A stretch of DNA of 64,000 nt from Vigna angularis (lineage: Eukaryota > Streptophyta > Magnoliopsida > Fabales > Fabaceae): contig NC_068976.1 of NCBI RefSeq assembly GCF_016808095.1, forward strand, positions 2,314,001 to 2,378,000. The letters run 5' to 3'. The translations under genes were made by a program, and so were the position numbers. Positions 11,987 to 23,137 of this stretch are shown here, one piece after another; within the stretch, counting starts at the first letter, position 1, and each line of letters begins with the position of its first letter. The notes beneath the pieces were generated by a model, which was not told where the DNA came from, did no database searches, and worked only from the letters and a program-made list of their open reading frames with translations.

Positions 11987-12462
11987 ATCTCCCCCTTTTT
12001 GATGATGATCAAAAATACCTTCTTGTTAAAAGCATTTTTAATTTCCTGCACAGATTTCATACTTACAAACATGTTAGTAATAACTACACTACTTAAATTA
12101 GAAGTTTTCTCCCCCTTTTTGATCATAAACAAAAAGTAAAAAAGTGGAAAAACTCCCCCTCAAATTTTTCTCCCCCTCAACAAAAGAATTGATGCATTTC
12201 AAAACAGAAATAAAATTGAAATTTCATAACATGAAAGAACAGAATACCTTAGGGTATAAGAGAAACAAAAATTCAACTCTAATTAAGAAATACAAACAGT
12301 ATTAATTAATCCATAAATAGAGATAAAAAAAAAAGATATCTAACAAACTCATATATCTTCCCCTGAATGTAATAATCCCCTTTTAAAAACAGACTCTCAA
12401 AAAGATTTTAAAAAAAATAGTTTTTTTTTTTTTTTTATTTTTTTTTTACGCTGTGACTTAAG

Positions 12463-12569
12463 ATAATCGATTATTACTTTAAATAATCGATTATGTGCGA
12501 GCCAAATTGTCGAAATCTAAATTTTTGAGAAAGAGATAATCGATTATTACCCTTGGTAATCGATTATTT
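12463..12569. repeat. four more ATAATCGATTAT-type palindromes in the internal 3' region
   Basis: Between gag and the 3' LTR, copies of (a/g)ATAATCGATTAT(t/g) occur near 12463, 12483, 12536 and 12557 in non-coding sequence. The motif is therefore not confined to the LTR. Confidence 0.8.
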
Positions 12570-12742
12570 ACGTTAATTTCCGAAAAGCACAAATTTGGGC
12601 CAAATTTTCAACTTAAGACACATCTAACATTCATAAATTATTTCAAAGCTCTTTAAAAAATACCAGGATACCAAAGAGTCTTCTTTTCCTTTTGAAAAAT
12701 TAACCTGCAAAACAAAACAATAGAGTTTTGGTCCCCATAATC

Positions 12743-14050
12743 TCATTTGGGTCCTTTGAGGTTAGAGACAATGTACTTTATAACAGGAATCCAAGCATAT
12801 TTTCCATTTGGAACATCAAAATGTTTAATTCTACATTTATTCGAAGTGTGTCCCTTTTTCATACAATAAAAGCATGTGACAACATTTGGGTTTCTATAAG
12901 ACACAATTCCTTTTTCAACCCATACCCTACGGGTTCTTTTAATTTGGTTCTTACTTTTAAAAACACTTTTGTTTTTATAAACCCTTTTAACAGTTATAGG
13001 CATTTCAACATTATTATTTCCAGTTGCAACTTCAAGAAGATTTTCAAGAATATCAATATCAAGCATATGACTCTTACATGAAAGACATTCAACAGGATGT
13101 TCAACATTTGAAGACTCTTTCATTTCCAAGTTGCAAATTTTATTTCTCAAACTTACTTCCTCATCTAATGCCTTCTCATATTTAATTCGCAATTCTTTAA
13201 ATTCCTTTTTCAAATTTTTATGAGCAGCATTCAATTTTTCAGATTCATCAAGCAATTCAAGAAAAGCTTTTTGCAAATCAAATTCACTAGATTCAGAATT
13301 AGAACAACTTACTTGGCTTGCAGTATCATCAGCATTAGCTGTCAAACATAAGTTGGCTTCTTCAACAGAATCACTTGAACTAGAGGTGGTTGATGCATTA
13401 TCCTCCCAAGCAATGTGAACCTTCTTTTTCTTGTGAATTTTCTTTTCTTTTGTTTCTTTACTTCTTTTGTTGCTTGAACAATAAGCTTTCACATGGCCTC
13501 TTTCACCACATCCATAACATTTGAAGCTCGAAGAGGAACCTTGATAGTCCTTCTTTTCCTTCAAGATTTTACTTTTAGATGATTTATCGTTGGCCATCAA
13601 GCACAGATTTTCTTGCTCATTAGAATCGCTTGAGCTTGAGGAGTTTGATGTAGAGCATGAGTTCGAACAAGTCAACTTAGCCACATTCGATACTTCATCA
13701 TGAGTGACTCTTAAAAATTTCCACATTTCCTGAGCACTTTTATAAACACATACTTTGAAAAAATCATCAATGGTTAATGCAGATAAAATTATATTCCTAG
13801 CCCTAACATCATATTGTGCCATTCTATTTTCATCCATAGTCCACTGAAAAAAAGGTTTTTCTACTTGCATATCATTTACAAAAATAGTGGGAACAATTGG
13901 TCCATTCATAACAACTTCCCAAATACCCCTGTCAATAGACTCCAAAAATATTTGCATTCTAATTTTCCAAAAAGCATAATTTTCCCCTGTAAACAAAGGA
14001 GGTCTATCAATAGAAGCACCCTCAGCATAAACTTGGTTATGACCGCCCAT
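12743..14050 (-). CDS. copia gag-like protein with internal deletion and two zinc knuckles
   Basis: 435 aa from an ATG 46 bases inside the 5' LTR boundary. Residues 1-120 match the N-terminal part of the copia gag family (DUF4219/UBN2 type, for example LFTGENYAFWKIRMQIFLE). The usual central UBN2 helices after VTHDEVSNVAK are missing, and the chain jumps into a serine-rich stretch (about 128-145). A CCHC knuckle (CYGCGERGHVKAYC) is at about 178-191. A long charged, probably coiled-coil region of ELLDESEKLNAAHKNLKKEF type follows. A second knuckle CFYCMKKGHTSNKC lies near the C-terminus. The frame then ends where protease would begin in an autonomous element. The open frame in a recent insertion suggests the protein may still be made. 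Confidence 0.88.
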   Translation of the reverse strand: MGGHNQVYAEGASIDRPPLFTGENYAFWKIRMQIFLESIDRGIWEVVMNGPIVPTIFVNDMQVEKPFFQWTMDENRMAQYDVRARNIILSALTIDDFFKVCVYKSAQEMWKFLRVTHDEVSNVAKLTCSNSCSTSNSSSSSDSNEQENLCLMANDKSSKSKILKEKKDYQGSSSSFKCYGCGERGHVKAYCSSNKRSKETKEKKIHKKKKVHIAWEDNASTTSSSSDSVEEANLCLTANADDTASQVSCSNSESSEFDLQKAFLELLDESEKLNAAHKNLKKEFKELRIKYEKALDEEVSLRNKICNLEMKESSNVEHPVECLSCKSHMLDIDILENLLEVATGNNNVEMPITVKRVYKNKSVFKSKNQIKRTRRVWVEKGIVSYRNPNVVTCFYCMKKGHTSNKCRIKHFDVPNGKYAWIPVIKYIVSNLKGPK

Positions 14051-14095
14051 TTTCGAAAAATTTGAAAAACTATCAAAGCAAGCTCTGATACCAAT

Positions 14096-15034
14096 TTTCG
14101 GAACAATCGGTACCGTTATAGAGTTGCGCAGCGGAATAAAATATAGATAGCGGAAAGCGTGTAACGATCACAACACAAGTTAAAATAATCGGTTTCAAAA
14201 ATTGATTTTCTTAGTGAACTTTTATCGAACAGTTGATGTGCTAAGAGTTTAGGGATAAAGAAAATCAACACAGAATTTTTATCCTGGTTCGAATCAAAAG
14301 ATTCTACGTCCAGTCATTAATCACTATAAATAGTGATTAACCTTTTTCACTAAAAATATGGTTTGCAGATTACAATCAGATAATCAAAATAAGCAAGGAA
14401 TAGAAAACACCTTCCTTCGACAAACGAACGGAAGAACCTGCTCAGCCAACTTGAAGAGAACCGCTCCGACCTTTGACACACAAAACGCGAGCTTCTCCTA
14501 TTCACAAGACCAGGCAAGAGCACTCTATCACTTTGAGAACTTCCTCAGACAAACTGTATTCTCAAAATGGCATAGATCCTTTTCACTCACAGAGAGCTTC
14601 CCTTAGGCACAAAGCTCTAATACTCTCAATTGAAAAGTTCTTTCTAAGAGCTGTGAAGACCTCTATTTATAAGCCTAGTTTCGTGCATGGTCAAAAACTG
14701 AAAAGACATCTCCTAACTGCCACTGATAATCGATTATCAAAAGTGATAATCGATTATTTGTGTCCGTTATGGGTTTTTCAAAAAAGTGATAATCGATTAT
14801 ATGATGTGATAATCGATTATTCTTGTATGACTCTGTGATAATCGATTATTGTCATTCCATAATCGATTATTGCAGTTAAAAATGCAAGTTTACAAAGTTT
14901 ACAAGAATTTCCTAATACATTTAATCTCTACAAATTGCTTTTAACTAATTCTAATATCTTCTTCAACTAAAACTTCTTGCAGCATCATCAAAACAAATTT
15001 CTTCAAGATTTACCAATACTCCGTATTGGTAACA
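14096..15034 (-). repeat. LTR (5' LTR in element sense), 939 bp
   Basis: Nearly identical to 11048-11986. Its plus-strand first dinucleotide is TT instead of TG (14096-14097), a point change at the LTR edge. It has the same five palindromes at 14723-14873. Confidence 0.92.
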
Positions 15035-15249
15035 CAAACGACGTTAATTATTTTGCATCAAGATAATTAACGTCGTTTGTACGGATTTAACAGAAGAAAT
15101 TTAATTGATGCAAATTTTATTAAGTGAGGACGTAATTGACGCATTTTTTAAAGGATGGACTAATTTGACATTTTCGAACGAAACTGGGGACAAAATAGGG
15201 TATTAAGCCTTTTTTTAAAATCAAAATATTTGAAAAGAAAAAGATTTTC

Positions 15250-16265
15250 ATATTGGAACCTTATACTTGATATTGGTCACTGAATTCTTTTGAATAATCC
15301 TTTTGAATAAGCCCAATTTCGGATAAAAACACTTTTTGAATCCGCAAATTCAAAAATTAAAAAAATCAAATAAAAAAATTCAATTTAAAAAATTTTCATA
15401 TAAGGTTTCTATTTTGGATCAAAACCCTCTAGTAATGGTCACTTTCCGTTTCAGATAGAGATCTTAGACTCAAGAATGGTTGAAACTCTGCATACAAAAA
15501 GAAAAATTGCTTCCAAAATTTTAAAAATAAACTTTTTTAATATCTTGTTTTGCTTTTAACTCGGGGTTTCGACACCCGTCAAGATTTTAAAACCTTTGAA
15601 ACCTTCTTTACCGCATTCAAGTCGAGGATTCAACACCTTATCAAGGTTTTGACACATTGTTTACCACTTTCAGGTCATGGTTTCCAACACCTTGTTTTCT
15701 TGCTTTTAATTCAAGGCTTCTGACACCCTGCCAAGGTTTCAACATCTTGTTCCCCTGTGTTGTTGGGTACAAATAAGGTCTCACATCGAATAAAGTACAA
15801 AATATATATGAATTTATATACATACAAGATACTTTTTTTAGTAAGAGGCTTTTTAAAGTGGTACAAAAAAGAAATTCGTGAAGGTTTAGTTCAAAACGGA
15901 CAATATCTTACTAATGGGGAGATATATGAACACACACAACATGCCTTACATGAGGACCCTCTCTTTAGAATGATCATTGACTTTTGTTCAAAAACATAAA
16001 ATTTCTAAAATATTTCAAAATTAAAAAAAAAAATTCTCTATATTGGATCTAGGTCTTCTATATGGTAGTGGTTACTAAATCCTATGAGATAAAAACTCTC
16101 TCCGTGTGAATGGTTTGGATCCGAACATTTCAAAAGACATTAAAAAGTTAAAAAATTTAATATCTCAAAGTTTACCTTGCATCACGACCCTCTCCATAAA
16201 AATATCAAGTTCGTTGCTTCTTTTTTATCATAATCCTCTTCGTAGAATTTGTCACTATATCCAAT
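15250..16265. repeat. degenerate repeat array, right part
   Basis: Diverged copies of the ggatcaagac...ggtaatggtcactgaatcc...agataaaa unit at 15253, 15413, 15955, 16044 and 16187 are separated by AT-rich filler. This is the same unit as at 9410 and 10672-10880. No coding potential was recognised. Confidence 0.5.
15546..15765. repeat. about three tandem copies of a ~65-75-bp unit
   Basis: Repeated reading of ttcaagtc-gaggtttcgacaccctgtcaaggttttgacacctt with mutations, from 15546 to 15765. It lies inside the larger degenerate array. Confidence 0.7.
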
Positions 16266-16659
16266 ATTTTCTTATCCCACCATTTTCTTTATTCTTTTGA
16301 ATATATTGACGAAATTAATGTTTCTAGTTGTGGTACTATGATAATATAAAACTGTTAATTATTTATGTTAAATTTTTACATTATCTAGTAAAATTTAAAT
16401 AGAGCGAAGCAACTCTCAACATCAAGTTTTTTTTTAGTCAATGAAATTTATTCCAAAAAACAAATCACAATGGGAGATAAATAAGAAAGATAAATTCAAA
16501 CTTTTTTCAAAAATTTAAAAATTAAAAAAATAATTAATTTTCATTTTAGATTTAAAAAATCAATTAAAAAAAGACATTAAAAATTAGATTTTTTTTTTTT
16601 TCTTTTAAAAGAATATGATGATAGGAAAGAGAAGAGAAGTCAAAGAAAAAGGAAACATA

Positions 16660-17206
16660 ACTTTTGTACCATACAGACCGGGCGGTCCGAGAGCAGCGTC
16701 GACATCAACCTAACCGTCAGCGTTTCTTCAATATTTTTTACTCCTCTGATAGCATTGTCGGGCAGCTTGCATAAACACTTACTACACGCTGTGCGCTCGA
16801 CCGTTCATCCTTCCACTCGAGTGAGTAATGATTGTGTATCGTACGGACCGGACGGCTGCACAAGACCGGCTAATGGGTGAACTGGTTCATTAAGAATAGG
16901 ATTAAGGTAAGTAGTGATTAGAGCTATTGGGCTAGAATTGGGCCGTGATTAACTTTACACTAATCCCAAGCCCATGGCGAAAACTATAAATACAGGTCAG
17001 AGGTGAGTGGTAGATAGGTTGCATTTACTACATATTCATTACTATTTCATTGAATCGCCAAACGGTTTCTGTACTGACTTTGACATCGGAGGATCTTTGA
17101 CAGGTTCCCTCCTGGACGGAAGAGTGGACAGCGGAGCTTGGAGCGAGACTGGACAGCTAGAAGACAAACTCTGGAGGAGCTTGGTGACTCAGCCCCAATA
17201 ATCGAA
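16660..17206 (+). repeat. probable 5' LTR of the Ty3/gypsy element
   Basis: This GC-richer block has a TATA-like tataaatac at 16985-16993. It leads into a primer site at about 17213-17235 (TTTTGGCGCCCACCATGGGGC), typical of Tat-lineage gypsy elements. The exact LTR start is not certain and no matching 3' LTR was found, so the left border is approximate. Confidence 0.5.
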
Positions 17207-17567
17207 ATATTTTGGCGCCCACCATGGGGCCGAGTTACTTGCAAAACCCAATGGTGACAACGAGAAACATGAGTATGGACGACCCTGTGGAGATGATCCG
17301 GATGGTACAGTAGAAGATGGAGGAGATGCAGCAGCGTCATGAGGAGGAACTCATAGCCGTCAGGGCTGAATGTTTGGCACGCATTGCCCAAGAGGGGGCA
17401 GGAGAAAAGAGGGAAGGAGAGTAGACTAAGGAGTGTGGCAAGGCTGCAATGGAGGACCAAGCCGAGCACAATAGTGGGCCGGACAAGACATGGAAACCCA
17501 CAAAGGCGAAAGTCGAGGGAAGCAAGGTTAAATCAGTACTGCGGAGAGTGCTGCGGGGGACAAGCAG

Positions 17568-18480
17568 TTGGTAATAAAAACTGAGACCTCGTCAACATTG
17601 CTACTCCCCTTCGTCCAGGCGATCATGGACGTCCAGATATCGGAGCAGTTCGTCCCTCCTCAGTTCAAAATATACGACGGGACAACGGATCCAGAGGCCC
17701 ACATCAAAACCTTATCGAACACAATGGCTTTCCGAACTGGCAATGACGTTATTTGGTGCCGAGTGTTCTCCTTATCATTGGAGGGGGAGGCGCTTGAGTG
17801 GTTTAACTCACTTTCCCCTAATTCCATCGAGAACTTCGTGGGATTGCAGCGTATGTTCAACCGACAGTTCGCCGGCAATAGTACTCAAGACTTGACCATT
17901 TTCGAGTTGGTCACCCTGAAACAAGGGAAGGAGGAAACTTTGAGAGCGTTCATGGATCGCTACCAGAAGACCGTCTGGCGGGTGAAAGGTCTAAGCCCAG
18001 AACTCGCCTTATAGTACGTCCTCCCTACCCTCAAACCCGGACCATTCAAGGATAGTGTCTGCCGACGAGCGTCCAAGACCATGGAAGAACTGCGAGAGAG
18101 GGCGACAAATGAGATAAGGGTGGAGGGGATGAAGTTGTCGTACAAGAAGGAGAGTCAAGAAAGAAAAGGAGAGAAAATTAACAGGGGAAATCGGGCGGTC
18201 AGGCTGCAAAATCCGGGGAGTTCAAGCAAAGAGAACCGCCCCGGGGACCACGATTCCAAAAATATACCCCCTGCGGGCGAAAAGTTTCTAGGAAACCCTA
18301 AGTGCGGAGCTGATTCCGGAGCCGAAGAGGCGACCTACGCCGCCGGGGGCAGACGATAATAAGCATTGTCTATATCACAAGAACACTGGCCACACCATGG
18401 AGGAATGTGTGACCCTGAAGGATAAAATAGAGGAATTAATCCGACCAGGGCAATTAAAGAAGTACGTACTGACCGAACGT
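17568..18480 (+). pseudogene. gypsy gag: capsid domain and zinc knuckle, with stops
   Basis: The Retrotrans_gag core reads from about 17640 (FKIYDGTTDPEAHI) through WFNSLSPNSI to the TLKQGKEETLRAFMDRY helix. A TAG at 18012-18014 replaces an expected CAG. The reading continues past it, then shifts frame before a CX2HX4HX4C knuckle (CLYHKNTGHTMEEC, 18370-18411). Gag packages the RNA into virus-like particles; this copy is broken. Confidence 0.85.
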
Positions 18481-18789
18481 CCCCATGAACTGTTGGATCG
18501 ACTGAATCCACGGTGAACCAGTCCTAGGAGGCCCGAGGGACGAGGAAGGTCTAGAAATGACCGAACTGATCGCCCACGATCGGAGAGATGGCAAAGTTGA
18601 AGCCGTAGTAAGAGTCGTGATCGTCCCCTACTGGGACACATCAACACGATATCCGGTGGTTTCATTGGAGGAGGATCTTCTTCATCCGCCTAGAAGCGTC
18701 ATGTACGGGCCTTACAATCCGTTCACTCGGTGGACAAACCTCGGAGGACGATGCCCCCAATTACGTTTTCGAATGAAGACTTTCACGCC

Positions 18790-19548
18790 CCTAACCCCGA
18801 TCAGGACAATCCGATGGTGATAACGGCGGAGATTGCCCGCTATAGTGTGAGCAAAGTGCTGGTGGACTAGGGGAGCTCAGTAAACATCCTCTACTAGAAA
18901 ACCTTCCAGCAGATAGACATATCGGATGACCTGATCGTCCCATACAACGAGGAGATCGTGGGCTTCGCAGGTGAAAGGGTAGACACCAGGGGATATGTAG
19001 ATTTACGCACAAGACTGGGGACCGGTCGGAACAGCGAGGAGAAGAGGGTTAGATACTTGTTGGTGGAAGCCAACACCTCCTACAACGTACTCCTGGACCG
19101 GCCGTGCCTGAATGCTTTTAGGGCGATCGTTTCATCCCCTCACCTCACGATGATGTATCCCTCGGACAAAGGGACAATCTACATTGTCCGGGCGGATCAA
19201 AAGACGGCTAGGAAATGCTACGCCGTAGGCCTGAAGCTTTATACCCACATGGTTAGAAGGAGGATGGGTGGTTCCGAGGTGGCTATGGCCGATCTTGACC
19301 CGCGGACAAACACGGAAGATCGATTGGAGCCTCTCGGGGAGATACAGCCGGTCCTGATAGGGAAGGACGCTTCCCAGACCACAACTATGGATTGTGGGTT
19401 AGAGCCTGAGTTGGGGAGAGAGATTCGGTCCGTCCTGTGGAAGAATCGTGACTTGTTTGTGTGGAAAACCACTGATATGCCAAGGATCCACCCCTCGGTC
19501 ATGTCACATAAGTTGGCGTTATTCAAGGAGGCGCGACCGGTATCGTAG
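18790..19548 (+). pseudogene. gypsy aspartic protease and linker, with stops
   Basis: The active-site region reads VLVD-stop-GSSVNILY with TAG at 18868, where Q or P is usual, and a second TAG at 18896. It is followed by the flap and the YNVLLDRPCLN segment (about 19080-19115) typical of Tat proteases. The linker to reverse transcriptase includes IQPVLIGKDASQTT. TAG at 19546 ends the open stretch. Confidence 0.82.
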
Positions 19549-20612
19549 AAGAAGCGACAGATGGGAGAAGAGAAGAAAAGAGCTATAGAAGAGGAGGTTG
19601 GAAAGTTGAGGGAGGCCGAATTCGTCAAAGAGGTGGCGTACACCACTTGGCTTGCCAATGTAGTCATGGTGCAGAAAGCCAGTGGGAAATGGCGTATGTG
19701 TACCGACTACACCGACCTGAACAAGGCCTGCCCCAAGGATTCTCATCCTTTGTCGAGCATAGATGCGGTTGTGGACGGTGCCTTCGGCCACCAGATGTTA
19801 AGCTTCTTGGATGCTTACTCCGGGTACAACTAGATACCCATGTATGAACCTGACCGGGAGAAGCGACATTTATCACCGAGAAGGAAAACTTTTGTTACGA
19901 AGTTATGCCTTTCGGCTTGAAGAATGTCGGGGCCACCTATGAGCGTTTGATGGATAGGATCTTCTCGGAACAGATCGGTCGGTGCATGGATGTGTACGTT
20001 GATGATATGGTCGTCCGTTCACTGGATGGACAACGCCATGTGAAAGGTTTGGAGGAGGTGTTCCGGCAAGTTAGAAGGTACGGGATGCGGCTCAACCCAG
20101 CCAAGTGCACGTCCGCGGTAGCCGCTAGAAAATTCCTCGGTTTCATGCTCATCGCCCGAGGTATTGAAGTCAATCCTGACAAGTGTGCGACAGTGTTGGA
20201 GATGCAGAACCCGGTCACCCTTAAAGAAGTCCAAAGATTGGTTGGTCGGCTCACGGCTTTATCGCGATTCATTCCCAAGCTGGCCGAGAGGGTGAAACCG
20301 GTGTTGAGAAAGATGAGGAAGGGATCTGGCGTTGTGTGGGATTCTGAGTGCGAACAAGCATTTCAAGATGTCAAGACGATCTTGATGAATCCACTAGTAA
20401 TGAACCGACCAACGCCAGGGGAAGATTTACAGATCTTTTTGGGTGTCTCAGACTCGGCGATCAGCGCGGTGCTAACACAAGAACGACCCGAGCCCAGGCT
20501 TATATACTTCATCAGCCGTACCCTCCAGGAGGCTGAAACACGATATCAGCAAGTGGAGAAGGTTGCCCTAGCTTTGTTGAATGCATCTAGAAGACTCTGG
20601 TCGTACTTCTAG
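19549..20612 (+). pseudogene. gypsy reverse transcriptase, frameshifted
   Basis: Palm and finger motifs are clear: WRMCTDYTDLNKACPKD, MPFGLKNVGATYERLMD and the catalytic YVDDMVV (about 19995-20015). A TAG at 19831 and a one-base loss near 19865 break the frame between motifs. From 19905 the frame is open for 235 codons through the thumb and connection to the TAG at 20610. Confidence 0.9.
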
Positions 20613-21647
20613 AGTCACCAAGTCGTTGTCAAGACCGATTTCCCTATTTCCAAAATTTTGAGGAAATCAGACCTGGCGAGACGCATGGTGGCGTGGGCTG
20701 TCGAATTATTGGAATTTGGCCTACGTAATGATCCAAGAGGATCGGTCAAAGACCAACACTTGGCCAACTTTGCAGAAGAATTGCCACTGGCGACCAATGA
20801 TGAATGGAACCTATACATCGATGGTGCGTCCGAACGATTAGTGAGTGGGGCCGGCATAGTGCTGGAGGGCCCGAACGGATTCCTGTTAGAGCATTCCTTG
20901 ATCTTTAAGTTCAAGGTCTCCAACAACCAGGCAAAGTACGAGGCCCTGGTGGCCGAACTCGAGCTAGCAAGGGATATGGGGTCCCGAAAGGTCGTGTGCC
21001 GGACGGATTCCCAACATGTTGTGGGTCAAATGAATAGCGAATTCCAAGTGAAAGAGGAGCAACTCCTTCGATATTTCCACCGAGCAACTGCCCTGGTAAA
21101 TTTGTTTGAAAAGGTCGACATCCGGCACATCCCTTGTGAGGATAACACACGGGCGGACATGTTGTTGAAGTTAAGTTCGGGAAAAGAAAATGGGCAGTTG
21201 ACGACGATCATACGCCAAGTATTGTTGCAGCCATCGATCGAATGCTTGGCGGTGCCTACGGGTGAAGTTGGGGACTGGCGAACAGAGATTCGAGCACTAA
21301 TGGCCCAGCAAAATGCAGGCCAATCCATTAAGCTGGAGGACGCCAAGAAGATCGTCCGCTATCTCATGGTAGGGGACGACCTGTACCGGAGAGGATTCTC
21401 CACCCTTCTCCTTAAGTGCCTCGGGAAGGAAGAAGCACAGTACGTCATGGATGAACTCCATAACGGAATCTGTGGATTCCATACCGGTCTTCGAGCTCTG
21501 AAAGCTCGGGTGCTGCGGGTCGGGTACTACTGGCCAACTATGCAGGAGGACACTAAGGTCTTTGCTCAGAAGTGCCTTAGCTGCCAGACCCACGCCAACA
21601 ACACCCACGCACCACCGAACACCTTGCACGCCATGACGTCACCTTGA
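20613..21647 (+). pseudogene. gypsy RNase H and integrase zinc-finger domain
   Basis: An open stretch of 329 codons begins at 20658. RNase H motifs include LYIDGASERLVSGAGI, the NNQAKYEAL box and the RTDSQ box. The HHCC integrase finger follows (HNGICGFHTGLRALKAR to CLSC, about 21450-21585). TGA at 21645 replaces an expected TGG just before the integrase core. Confidence 0.88.
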
Positions 21648-21837
21648 CCATTCGTGCAATGGGGGATGGATATAGTCGTCCCGTTCTCAACAGGCCGGGC
21701 ACAGAAGAACTTCCTGCTTGTGGCGATCGACTATTTAACCAAATGGGTGGAGGCTGAACCCTTAGCGACCATAACGGCATAGCAGGTCCAGAAGTTCTGT
21801 TGGAAATTGGTGTGTCGGTTCGGTCTTCCTCGGACAG

Positions 21838-23137
21838 TGATAACAGTTGAAAAACTGTTATTTTCATGCTTAAAATTGACACTAAAAGCAACCTTTATAC
21901 TTAGAAACTAGCTTGAAATCATGCTTTTATTCATATTTTTAGAAATAAGAGAGCTGGACAGGTTTATGCTTGATTTCAGTGTTTTTGTGCAGGTTTTAAG
22001 GTGAATTTAGTGAAAGAAGTGAAGAAGGAGAGAGATGGAATCAGAAAAGACATCAAAAAGTGCAAAAGGAGAAGCCGCAACTGCCGCTCAGCGGCAGTTT
22101 ACCGCTGAGCGGCACTCAGGAGTTCACGTTGGCACCGCTGAGGGGCAAAATGGCCGCTGAGGGGAGAAAACGACTCACGCACTTACCGCTGAGCGGTAGT
22201 TTACCGCTGAGCGGCACTATCTTTGGGCTTGGGCCTAATTTTCTGTAATTTACGAATAGTATATAAGCTTTAGGGTTTCCTAGGGTTTGTATCTTTGGCT
22301 GGGACGAAGCAAATACTCTCTCTTCCACCCCTTTGAAGGAGGATCTTGGATGCTCAGGCTACCTCTTCACCTTTTTAGGATTTTATCTTTCATTCTCTCA
22401 TTATTGTTCATCTAGGTTCACCATGAATATGGTGAACTAAACCTTGTATGTTTGTTGGGGAATCAATGTAATCTTTTGAAGCTCTCATATATGGAATTTG
22501 TGCTTGCATCTTAATCTAAGACTTATGCTTTCTTTCATCATTAGTTAGGGTTTTTCTTCTTTGCTCAAGGCTTGCTTTGTTTAACTCATTCAATGCATGA
22601 TTATTGATTTTATCGATACGGGAACGTACGGGGAAGTCTAGATCTGGGGAATTACTCCCAATAGTATATTGGTTGTCGTTAAGCTCCTGTGCTAAAAGAA
22701 CTAATTATTAGGAATGCTAGGAATTGTATGAACTCGTAATTGGGGATAGACCTTCTTGACAAGGTAATTTAGAGAGTGGCATTAACAATAAGGACTTGAA
22801 TGTTGAATTCCTAAAATATATGAGAGTGGATAAGATGAAATTGACCCCCAACAACATACTCATCCATATATTCCATTGAAAGTATTTGTATTTTGTTTTA
22901 GCCATTGATCACCCTCATGCATACATGTTTATTTTCGTCTTTTGCATATAAAATCCAATTATTTTGTTCTTAAGTCTTAGCTAATCAACAAATCACATAA
23001 CTAAACTAGGCCGTGAGTCCTTTGGGAGAACGATACTTGGTCTTACCAAGTTTATTACTTGAAACGATTCGGTCATACTTGCCGATTGTAAAACAAGTTT
23101 GTGACATCATATTTTGGTGATCATAAATCTGTCATGA
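21838..23137. mobile_element. solo-LTR-like insertion in gypsy integrase
   Basis: A 1300-bp block is flanked by 5-bp duplications gacag (21833-21837, 23138-23142). Positions 21838-21857 form a hairpin-like TGATAACAGTTGAAAAACTG. It carries the CCGCTGAGCGG palindrome cluster and a late segment (ttgggagaacgatacttggtcttacca, 23019-23045) shared with the LTRs at 24422-25645 and 28501-29665. No genes or internal primer site were seen, so a solo LTR of a related family is the best reading. The end lacks canonical CA. Confidence 0.7.
22075..22222. repeat. cluster of CCGCTGAGCGG palindromes
   Basis: Five to six copies of (tg/ta)CCGCT(g/c)AGCGG(c/t)a and half-sites (ccgctgagggg) lie in 150 bases, in both orientations. 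Confidence 0.85.

Larger units (their letters stand above)
11048..15034 (-). mobile_element. gag-only copia retrotransposon, complete with both LTRs
   Basis: Two 939-bp LTRs (11048-11986 and 14096-15034) flank a 2.1-kb interior. The 5-bp target duplication caaac (11043-11047, 15035-15039) is perfect. On the minus strand the primer site TGGTATCAGAGC (14082-14093) follows the 5' LTR, and the polypurine tract AAAAAGGGGGAGAT (11987-12000) precedes the 3' LTR. The interior encodes a gag-like protein and nothing else: no protease, integrase, reverse transcriptase or RNase H. It would need proteins in trans. The LTRs differ at only about ten positions by eye, so insertion is recent. Confidence 0.93.
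10913..15209. mobile_element. Mutator-type MITE split by a copia insertion
   Basis: The left arm 10913-11047 starts GGCTTAATATCCTATTTTG. The right arm ends ...CAAAATAGGGTATTAAGCC at 15209, and the two are inverted copies for more than 100 bases. The 9-bp flanks tttttttaa at 10904-10912 and 15210-15218 are identical, a perfect Mutator-size target duplication, though it is low in complexity. Without the insert the element is about 305 bp, with no coding capacity. Confidence 0.85.

Noticed and set aside
12728..13081. 117-codon plus-strand frame
   Set aside because: Lies antisense to the copia gag frame, which has clear zinc knuckles.
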